Part shown: piece after piece, positions 41,508 to 46,992 of the stretch
Layout: each line of letters starts with the position of its first letter
Position numbering within the stretch: position 1 is the stretch's first letter
Made by a program: the position numbers and the translations under genes
The notes under the pieces: generated by a model
Database searches by the model: none
What the model was told of the DNA's origin: nothing
Seen by the model: only the letters and a program-made list of their open reading frames with translations
Assembly: GCA_002451165.1 (NCBI GenBank)
Contig: DKBH01000037.1
Span: forward strand, 1 to 46,992
DNA length: 46,992 nt
Reading direction: 5' to 3'
Origin: Nitrospiraceae bacterium UBA6905
GTDB taxonomy: Bacteria; Nitrospirota; Thermodesulfovibrionia; Thermodesulfovibrionales; UBA6898

Positions 41508-42161
41508 ATGAAAACGAAGATTCTATCCATCCTGGTAGCCCTGATGTTTGTCCTGGGATTTGCGAGCATGTCCCCAGCCTTTGAAGTGACGAAGCCCGCG
41601 GCAGGTGAATCAGTCCCCACCGGAGCGCTCTACACTGCCAGCTGGACAGCGCAGCCCGGAGCAGTATTTTATAAGATCAAGCTGTCCATCGATGGAGGCG
41701 TTACGTGGTTAACCTTGGGAGCCTTGAACAGTACGAGTGCGTCTTGGCCGGTACCCGCTACCATCAAAAAGAACCTTACCACAACCATGATAAAGGTTAT
41801 TGCGTATGATAACCATTCTATTAAGATCGGGGTTGCCAAATCAGGCATATTTACCGTTGATGTGCTGACCATAAAGGCACCGGTTGCTTCCGAGGTAGTA
41901 CCCCAGAATTTAACGTATAGCATTACCTGGAGGGCAAATGGTACTGAAGCGCCTCCGGATGATGCAGTCGTCAAGTATACGCTGAACAACGGAGTAACCT
42001 GGAAGACTGCGCAGGGCACGTTAAATTTAGGGTCGTCCAGCTTCAGATGGAAGGTGCCAGCGGTTTCTGCAACGGAGACAAAGGCCAAGGTGAAGGTTGT
42101 TCTCAAATCTAACGGAACGACCGTAGCGAAGGCTGTCAGCAATATATTTACCGTTCAGTAA
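41508..42161 (+). CDS. Secreted protein with two Ig-like beta-sandwich repeats
   Basis: A 217-residue protein. ATG 41508 is chosen because GAGGAGGTCGCAT precedes it and a signal peptide follows (KILSILVALMFVLGFAS, cleavage near PAFE). The mature part is two similar units of about 95 residues, each starting with a VTKPAAGESVPTG or IKAPVASEVVPQN motif, containing SIDGGVTW or TLNNGVTW, and ending SGIFTV or SNIFTV. This is the pattern of Ig-like or fibronectin-like surface modules. It ends in a terminator that closely resembles that of the 6948 secreted-protein gene. Function unknown, probably cell-surface. Confidence 0.78.
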   Translation: MKTKILSILVALMFVLGFASMSPAFEVTKPAAGESVPTGALYTASWTAQPGAVFYKIKLSIDGGVTWLTLGALNSTSASWPVPATIKKNLTTTMIKVIAYDNHSIKIGVAKSGIFTVDVLTIKAPVASEVVPQNLTYSITWRANGTEAPPDDAVVKYTLNNGVTWKTAQGTLNLGSSSFRWKVPAVSATETKAKVKVVLKSNGTTVAKAVSNIFTVQ

Positions 42162-42188
42162 AACCCTCATAGTCCATGTTGTATCTTT

Positions 42189-42213
42189 AAGGGCCGGGAT
42201 ATTCCCGACCCTT
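42189..42213 (+). terminator. Terminator of the Ig-like secreted protein gene
   Basis: An 11-bp stem AAGGGCCGGGA/TCCCGACCCTT with one C-A mismatch and loop TAT, followed by CTTCTTA. Nearly identical to the 6857-6881 terminator read on its own strand. Confidence 0.8.
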
Positions 42214-43306
42214 CTTCTTATCCCCCGAGAGATAAACATGCACATAGCACCGGGTTATCAGTAATGGTGTAGATCTGTGAAGCCTTGGGATGTGCCGGTG
42301 TGCCAAAGCGCGGTAAATTGCAAGGGACACAAGCTATTTGCCGAAACTATTTTTCAAGCGCTCCATTCATTCATTTTTTCTCCTGCTATGTTCTTCAGAG
42401 CAGCATATCCCTTTCTTGATTCATGCAAAGACTTGTCAGCGGTTATTCCAGTATCTGCTACAGTTTCGAGCTGTAAAGCGCAGGCAGAAATTATTGTGTC
42501 TGCTATATCGTCTCTTACAAGCCTCAGGTAGAGGTGATACTGAGGCAGATGTGAGAAATCCTCCAACTTGAATGGCTGGCCCAATTCCTCTTTCCGGATA
42601 ATGACATCCTATGATCCTACCGGAATGAAATCATAATGCCATACTTGCCGGGTATGGATGAAAAAAGTTATCTTCCATCTGCTCGATATATTGATTAGCG
42701 AGAACTCGGTTTAAGCGGCACTCTCCGGCCTTGCTCAGCATGACAGGATAAGACTCTGCATCAAAATATGAGAATTCGTCTACAAATGATCTTCAATTAT
42801 ATTGCAGATCATCGATATGTAGGAATAAACTACGATACCGGACAGAATTGTTCAGTCATGGCGTCTGCCGATTCACTAAATTCGTGCGGCATCTTCCAGT
42901 AGACCGTCTGCTTTCAGCTAAGTTTCGTAGTCAAGCTTTTATGAGACGATCATTTGCTTGCCGAACGTGGTATAGGAATACGAGATAGTGCTTCCCAAAA
43001 TCTTCTTAGCTTTTTCTCAACTGACGTGTTGAATTCCATTAAGAAGAGATGATGTGCAGGGGCTTTACAGGCTGGTCAATGCCAGACGTTCTTCTTGTCA
43101 TCGTAAGATCGAGGGACTACGGCGCCTTCACACCTGCAGAACGGATAGCTGACATAGGAGCCTGATTGTGCGCCTTGAATTTATGAATCTTCCAGCGGGT
43201 GACTTTTGTGAGAGAAAAAGCGTAAAATGTATCCGCTTTTTGGTTCAAGATACACTGGGGTCGCTCCTGATCTCTGTGACATTTGAGAAAAGAAGATTTT
43301 GCTTTT
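42214..43306. other. Decayed DNA before the tRNA-Arg fragment
   Basis: No intact gene is supported. Minus 42354-42584 (76 codons, TTG start) reads like real protein (DFSHLPQYHLYLRLVRDDIA, TADKSLHESRKGYAALKN) but lacks a proper start and family, so it is probably a remnant. The remainder shows nothing. Confidence 0.45.
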
Positions 43307-43354
43307 TGCCTTCTTAGCGGTGGGCCAGGGGTTCGAATCCCTTCATGCGCGCCA
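43307..43354 (+). repeat. Degenerate 3'-half copy of tRNA-Arg(TCT), relic att site
   Basis: Matches 38717-38764 at 44 of 48 positions, running from the anticodon stem through the encoded CCA. The upstream DNA is not tRNA-like, so it is not a tRNA gene. Best explained as the distal attachment site of an old element inserted at tRNA-Arg. Confidence 0.8.
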
Positions 43355-43452
43355 TGCAATATACGCTGAGTGTCTGTCGCGCTGCAGGATGGCAAGTAAC
43401 GGACAGGATGCCAAAGTTTGAGCATTTAATCTGCTTTTGATTTATACTAAAT

Positions 43453-43475
43453 GCCGGTCACGAAATATGACCGGC
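43453..43475. other. Hairpin ahead of tRNA-His
   Basis: Perfect 8-bp stem GCCGGTCA/TGACCGGC with a 7-nt loop, 8 bp before the tRNA. A TATACT box at 43443-43448 overlaps the region, so it may sit in the tRNA leader. Confidence 0.45.
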
Positions 43476-43482
43476 GTTCGAT

Positions 43483-43560
43483 GGTGGGTGTAGCTCAGCC
43501 GGTTAGAGCACCAGGTTGTGGCCCTGGTGGCCGCGGGTTCGAATCCCGTCACTCACCCCA
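43483..43560 (+). tRNA. tRNA-His(GTG)
   Basis: Anticodon loop TTGTGGC (GTG). It shows the His-specific extra G at -1 pairing with C73, a full acceptor stem with one G-U pair, T-loop GTTCGAATC and encoded CCA. Confidence 0.96.
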
Positions 43561-43642
43561 TGATTATTATGAGGCATCATCTTGATACCGGGAATGGCCG
43601 GCAGACTTCTTCATGCTGTATTTTCCCGGGGAGTTTCGGAAT

Positions 43643-43719
43643 GCGCCTGTAGCTCAGATGGATAGAGCATCAGCCTCCGGAGCTGAGGGTCGGAGGTTCG
43701 AATCCTCTCAGGCGCGCCA
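43643..43719 (+). tRNA. tRNA-Arg(CCG)
   Basis: Acceptor GCGCCTG/CAGGCGC, anticodon loop CTCCGGA (CCG), T-loop GTTCGAATC, encoded CCA. Confidence 0.96.
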
Positions 43720-43778
43720 AGCCACTTCACCTCGTTAAGCGGTTGTGATCAGGGTTCGTGTTGATAGCCCGTTCTTGG

Positions 43779-43807
43779 TTGACGCAGATACTGATTTTGA
43801 TTAATAT
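43779..43807 (+). promoter_or_regulatory. Candidate promoter of tRNA-Lys
   Basis: TTGACG at 43779-43784, 17-bp spacer, TAATAT at 43802-43807, 47 bp ahead of the tRNA. Confidence 0.5.
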
Positions 43808-43854
43808 ATTCATTCACTGAGTATTGATTATTAGTTGCGAATTATCATGATCAG

Positions 43855-43930
<76 letters not shown>

Positions 43931-44193
43931 ATATTGACAAGGGGTTGCGGGTCTTCCTGCAGCCCCTTGTCTATTTGGATTGCATAGTTCTTGTATAGTC
44001 GGCTCCCTTGCCAAGGTCTCATTTAGTAAGTCAACTGCCTCTACTTTGTCGGAAGTCGTAAGGCGGAGCGTATAACACAAATGATTTCCACGTCTTGCTT
44101 GCTTAAGTAATCTCCAGAAAGAAGATTAATGATTTAATGTTTACCGACCTCATTGTAGTCATGGTAGTTGCATAAAGTGCATTAGCCGAATAC

Positions 44194-44551
44194 ATGTGTG
44201 AATGCGCCCATTTTCATGTTACTTTGCCTGAATATCTAGCAACTCCTCTTAAGGCTTCCCTGTCTGAATTGTGTCTCCAGTGTCATTCCGACAGCAGAGA
44301 CTCCCAAGAGCACAGGATTGCCATTATACCTCTCATGAAGGTTCTTGAACAGCCCATGAGCAAAGACGGTAAGATTACTTGTGCCACCTGCCACGATCCC
44401 CATGAAAGAGAGGACACCCATGCAGCTAGAGGTATTTTTATTCGGACGTTGCAAAAAATGCCATCTGAAACGGCACAATATCTCCTCTTTTTCTCGACAA
44501 GAAGGGATATTTGATCACGCAGACCCGGCAGCATCTGTCATGTGTCCGTAA
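44194..44551 (+). pseudogene. Frameshifted multihaem cytochrome c fragment
   Basis: The first frame contains two CxxCH haem sites (LCLQCHSDS and TCATCHDPHE) in the doubled-CXXCH style. The third, CKKCHLKRHN, lies in another frame from about 44440 and runs to a stop at 44549-44551. The start region has no ribosome binding site and no signal peptide. The reading is that a periplasmic c-type cytochrome gene has lost its 5' end and suffered an indel near 44430-44450. Confidence 0.65.
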
Positions 44552-44558
44552 TCATTAT

Positions 44559-44675
44559 CTACGTGCAAATGAACAAAGGTTTTCTTTCCGAGCGGTTTAT
44601 GAATGGATAATCAACACTCGGACGCACGAAGTAAAGGCAAAATACTATCAGGAGCAAGAATCCACTAATCTTCAT
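44559..44675 (-). CDS. Small membrane or secreted peptide
   Basis: A 38-residue ORF on the minus strand with CAGGAGCAATT before its ATG. MKISGFLLLIVFCLYFV is a membrane or signal segment, followed by a short polar tail ending PLFICT. It is divergent from the Fur-family gene and close to the Fur-box-like palindrome, so it might be metal regulated. No family is recognised. Confidence 0.4.
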   Translation of the reverse strand: MKISGFLLLIVFCLYFVRPSVDYPFINRSERKPLFICT

Positions 44676-44715
44676 AATTGCTCCTGAAATGCTTTGACGT
44701 AATGAAAAATTATCT

Positions 44716-44733
44716 TGACAATAATTATTATCA
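44716..44733. promoter_or_regulatory. Fur/PerR-box-like palindrome
   Basis: TGACAATAATTATTATCA, an 18-bp palindrome with one mismatch pair that fits Fur-family operators (TGATAATnATTATCA-like). It lies 42 bp upstream of the Fur-family gene and 41 bp upstream of the divergent small ORF. Confidence 0.65.
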
Positions 44734-44775
44734 TATGATAAAAAATATTAAATAATATGAATTATTTGAAGGACC

Positions 44776-45186
44776 ATGCAGAAATATAAAGACATAGGGT
44801 TAAAACTTACACCGCAACGGTTGGCCATTCTCGATTTTCTTGATGGGAACATGGACCATCCCTCTGCAGATGACATATACAAGGCAGTATCCGTCCGGTA
44901 TCCTACCATGTCTTTTGCCACGGTATATAACACGCTTGATTCGCTGAGGGAAAAGGGTTACATTACCGAGCTTACGATAGATCCCGCGAAGAAGCGGTTC
45001 GACCCCTGCACCAAGATGCATCACCATCTCATTTGCACGTCGTGCAAGCGGGTCCATGATATCCATGCGGACTTTTTGCTGGAACTGCCGGAGCAGGTCA
45101 AGGGTGATTTTAGGGTTACCGGCAACCACATAGAATTTTACGGTTTGTGCCCGACGTGCGATAAAGGGCATGAAAGGAGAATATGA
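44776..45186 (+). CDS. Fur-family regulator, PerR-like
   Basis: A 136-residue metal-dependent repressor. The winged helix is LKLTPQRLAILDFLDGN to SFATVYNTLDSLREKG. The metal-binding part has HPSADDIY, RFDPCTKMHHHLICTSC and CPTC. The aspartate and His-x-His arrangement of RFD...HHH matches PerR-type peroxide sensing, and the two CxxC pairs form the structural zinc site. A Fur-box palindrome precedes it, so it is probably autoregulated. It heads a run of redox genes (zinc, rubredoxin, desulforedoxin, rubrerythrin) that would be its targets. Confidence 0.88.
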   Translation: MQKYKDIGLKLTPQRLAILDFLDGNMDHPSADDIYKAVSVRYPTMSFATVYNTLDSLREKGYITELTIDPAKKRFDPCTKMHHHLICTSCKRVHDIHADFLLELPEQVKGDFRVTGNHIEFYGLCPTCDKGHERRI

Positions 45187-45187
45187 C

Positions 45188-45625
45188 ATGTGTATTGATC
45201 ACAAGATGATGTGCAAGTGCGGGACCCATATGGCAAGCTTCAATTTCCGGGACGAGATCATGCCCGTCGAGGTCGTCAACAGGCTCTATTGCCCGCAATG
45301 CGCTTCGGACATCGCCTTTAACGCGGAGAGCATGCTGAGGGATAACGACTGGATAATCGAATATGATATGGATGTCGCGCGCTTTATGGCACACAAACTT
45401 TCCGGTGCGGAAATTACACCTGAGTATCTTTTTGATCAGGGCTATTGCACCTGGCGCGGTGTCTATCCGACCGATCATATCGATTCCGTGAAGGAGCGGG
45501 AGGAATTGGTAAAACTTGCCAAAATTAATCCGAGGAAATACCTTGAAGAGATCAAGAAATGGGGTATCGACCGGATGGAGCGTTTAGCGCAGGAAGGCTG
45601 GCGTAAGGCACATGCGGGACAGTGA
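45188..45625 (+). CDS. Conserved-looking Cys-rich protein of unknown function
   Basis: A 145-residue protein. ATG 45188 is chosen since AAAGGAGA lies upstream; it begins at the end of the regulator gene. The first 40 residues hold CKCGTHMASFNF and LYCPQCA, a probable metal site. The rest is helical and charged (DNDWIIEYDMDVARFMAHKL, KINPRKYLEEIKKWGIDRM). I do not recognise the family; its place in a PerR-type cluster suggests a metal or redox role. Confidence 0.65.
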   Translation: MCIDHKMMCKCGTHMASFNFRDEIMPVEVVNRLYCPQCASDIAFNAESMLRDNDWIIEYDMDVARFMAHKLSGAEITPEYLFDQGYCTWRGVYPTDHIDSVKEREELVKLAKINPRKYLEEIKKWGIDRMERLAQEGWRKAHAGQ

Positions 45626-45794
45626 TATTGCTCAGAAGCAGAAAAGCCCCTCCGGCGTTAAGGACATGCCGGCGCCGGAAACCGTTGCCTGCACGCACTG
45701 CGGCTCTGAGGTAGAGATCTGGACCGACGAAGAGGAGACGCTTTGCCCTTCGTGCAAGTATAGGGTATTCAAGAGAGAGTCTACGATTCATTGA
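45612..45794 (+). CDS. Small zinc-ribbon protein
   Basis: A 60-residue protein with one zinc ribbon (ACTHCGSEVEIWTDEEETLC, then PSCKYRVFKRE). It overlaps the preceding gene by 14 bp. The ribbon resembles rubrerythrin/rubredoxin-type or general C2C2 fingers; function unknown. Confidence 0.6.
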   Translation: MRDSDIAQKQKSPSGVKDMPAPETVACTHCGSEVEIWTDEEETLCPSCKYRVFKRESTIH

Positions 45795-45835
45795 GCGCAT
45801 CTCGGGAAGCGGCATCGAACAATACGGAGACAAGC

Positions 45836-46315
45836 ATGGAGATCTCTATCGAAAAAATACCCGGCGGTTTCAGGGTCGATGGCCTAGAGCTGAAGAACGG
45901 CAAATGCGGCTGCACCTCCATTCTGCCCTGCTGTTACAGCTGGAGCAGAGTAAAAAGAAACGGAAATGCCTTTACCTTCTGGGGTAAGGCTACGGGCCCA
46001 GAATCCTGTGAAGTTTTTACGTGGGGATATGTTGTGAAGAAAGGCGACGTTGTCATAGACGTTTCCATGGAAGATGCTTTGGACAAGACCATATTTTCAG
46101 GATATTACCCGCCGCTGATTGAGGATTGGCTGGAACGAGGCTGGGAAGTTTCCGGAAAAAGCGGAGAGCGAAAGGATTTTGGTCTCTGGAGGTGCGCCAC
46201 CTGCAAGTGGCTATATAAGGAAGCGAATCAGGGTTCCCGGTTCGAGGACCTGCCGGACGACTGGAAATGCCCGGTATGCAGTGCCGGAAAGAACGCATTT
46301 GAAAAAATAGGTTAG
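45836..46315 (+). CDS. Protein with C-terminal rubredoxin domain
   Basis: A 159-residue protein. The C-terminal 45 residues are a rubredoxin: WRCATCKWLYKEANQGSRFE then DLPDDWKCPVCSAGKNAFE, with the four iron-binding Cys. The first 110 residues contain a separate Cys-rich motif (KCGCTSILPCCYSW) and an EDALDKTIFSGYYPPLIEDW helix that I cannot assign. ATG 45836 is preferred with GGAGA upstream; a TTG at 45791 overlapping the previous stop is in frame. It is probably an electron carrier in peroxide or superoxide reduction. Confidence 0.82.
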   Translation: MEISIEKIPGGFRVDGLELKNGKCGCTSILPCCYSWSRVKRNGNAFTFWGKATGPESCEVFTWGYVVKKGDVVIDVSMEDALDKTIFSGYYPPLIEDWLERGWEVSGKSGERKDFGLWRCATCKWLYKEANQGSRFEDLPDDWKCPVCSAGKNAFEKIG

Positions 46316-46352
46316 CAAAGAAGGCATGTGCATAGAAATGCGGGTTTTTTTT

Positions 46353-46377
46353 CAGAGGCATAGTAATGATGCCTCTG
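46353..46377. terminator. Hairpin after the rubredoxin gene
   Basis: Perfect 9-bp stem CAGAGGCAT/ATGCCTCTG with a 7-nt loop. Eight Ts precede it at 46345-46352, so the plus-strand transcript may instead end at the T-run, behind a weak GCAT/ATGC stem. A second small hairpin GTTCGCC/GGCGAAC lies at 46514-46530. Confidence 0.45.
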
Positions 46378-46619
46378 CAATGACCGGCCCCGAGAAGAAG
46401 CGCATTCCCTGGTGAAATGCCCTGCTCGTGCAGAGCGGGTGTGCTTCGCTGTTAAGTTGCCGGTTGATGTATTCCTGCTGCGCATGATCAGGGATGTTTA
46501 TCCGGGAGGTGAAGTTCGCCTTCGGCGAACGATTGATGCATTGCCATGTCACTGCAAGGAAGGGCAGATAAGCTTTTCCTGAGCTTTCTCACGTAATAAA
46601 AGCGAAAGGGGATTTCAAG

Positions 46620-46748
46620 ATGACAACTGTGGGAGAAAACTATCGCTGTACGATCTGCGGGAATGAGGTTACCATTACCCACGCAGGTGGCGGAACCCTA
46701 GTCTGCTGCGGTAAGCCGATGGAAAAACAGCTTAAGGGCAACGGGTAG
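46620..46748 (+). CDS. Desulforedoxin-type protein
   Basis: A 42-residue protein, the length of desulforedoxin. It has the characteristic YRCTICGNEV and LVCCGKPM that give an FeS4 centre with the adjacent CC pair. The same fold forms the N-terminal domain of desulfoferrodoxin, but no superoxide-reductase domain follows. AAAGGGG lies 8 bases before ATG 46620. It is probably an electron carrier for peroxide or superoxide defence under the nearby PerR-like regulator. Confidence 0.88.
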   Translation: MTTVGENYRCTICGNEVTITHAGGGTLVCCGKPMEKQLKGNG

Positions 46749-46870
46749 GCCTGCCTTAGTGGAGGGAGCAGCATGATGATGCAAGCTTTGCCCGATCTAT
46801 GGAATAATGCTGTAATATTGTAAAATGGTTTCTGTATCGTACTGAATAACGTTTAGGAAGGGAGAAGGCC

Positions 46871-46992
46871 ATGGTGAGCAAGGCTGTCGAGACGGCGGTA
46901 AAGATGGAGACTGATGCCATGAAGTTCTATCATGAGGCATCACAGAGAACTAGACATCCTTTTGCAAAGAGGATGTTCGAAGGGTTCATCAA
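46871..46992 (+). CDS. Rubrerythrin/ferritin-like protein (3' partial)
   Basis: Only the first 40 codons are in the window: MVSKAVETAVKMETDAMKFY, then HEASQRTRHPFAKRMFEGFI. The METDAMKFYHEAS segment is the first helix of rubrerythrin-like di-iron proteins, with its Glu ligand. GGAAGGGAGAAGGCC precedes the ATG. Its place after desulforedoxin and rubredoxin genes fits a peroxide-reducing role. The rest is cut off by the window edge. Confidence 0.75.
   Translation, partial: MVSKAVETAVKMETDAMKFYHEASQRTRHPFAKRMFEGFI

Noticed and set aside
43307..43354. A further tRNA-Arg gene
   Set aside because: Only the 3' half is present and the upstream sequence cannot form D-arm or acceptor.

Overview
The window is a chromosomal segment of a mostly anaerobic, free-living bacterium. 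De novo thiamine genes, a PerR/desulforedoxin/rubrerythrin oxidative-stress cluster, LarC, a decayed multihaem cytochrome and moderately GC-rich core genes fit Nitrospirota or a deltaproteobacterial-type lineage. The exact taxon is an inference; there is no rRNA in the window.

Layout. 1-2691: thiamine genes thiG (5' truncated by the window edge), thiE and thiC, with thiE/thiC translationally coupled; thiD stands alone at 10358. 2921-6638: an adenylate-kinase-like P-loop protein, then a 996-residue exported M1-peptidase/ChaN/PDZ fusion. 6948-10067 (minus strand): a secreted protein of unknown function, an HD-domain nucleotidase-like protein and two paralogous Pro/Ala-rich lipoproteins. 11496-13193: a membrane GGDEF-EAL protein. 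14208-24732: radA with an overlapping lipoprotein gene; a minus-strand run MBL hydrolase, Cys-cluster protein, 920-residue TPR protein, ExeA-like ATPase; a divergent zinc-ribbon gene with an in-frame TGA coupled to a second Cys-cluster protein; a stand-alone IMP cyclohydrolase domain; and larC.

24720-38503 is a 13.8 kb integrative island in the 3' end of a tRNA-Ala(CGC) gene. A 23-bp direct repeat (attL/attR) flanks it, a tyrosine integrase lies just inside attL, and paired TGGGGATAG arm-type sites lie about 55-60 bp inside each end. It carries a phage-like replication module (DnaC-like ATPase, replisome-organiser-like protein with a poly-Ser microsatellite), phage-like small genes, a PD-(D/E)XK-like nuclease, and a run of same-orientation cargo genes downstream of a serine recombinase. 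Three copies of an intergenic repeat end three consecutive cargo units (zinc-ribbon/membrane operon; a secreted pair sharing an unrecognised SWDDC domain; an unknown 148-residue protein). This repeat-delimited cassette arrangement is the best candidate here for an undescribed system.

38688-43930: tRNA-Arg(TCT), tRNA-His, tRNA-Arg(CCG) and tRNA-Lys. A degenerate 48-bp copy of the tRNA-Arg(TCT) 3' half at 43307 suggests a second, decayed insertion (38765-43306) that now holds a PhnD-like binding protein, a two-repeat secreted protein and non-coding debris. 44194-46992: a broken cytochrome c, then a Fur/PerR regulator behind a Fur-box-like palindrome and an oxidative-stress/iron cluster (unknown Cys protein, zinc ribbon, rubredoxin fusion, desulforedoxin, and the start of a rubrerythrin-like gene).
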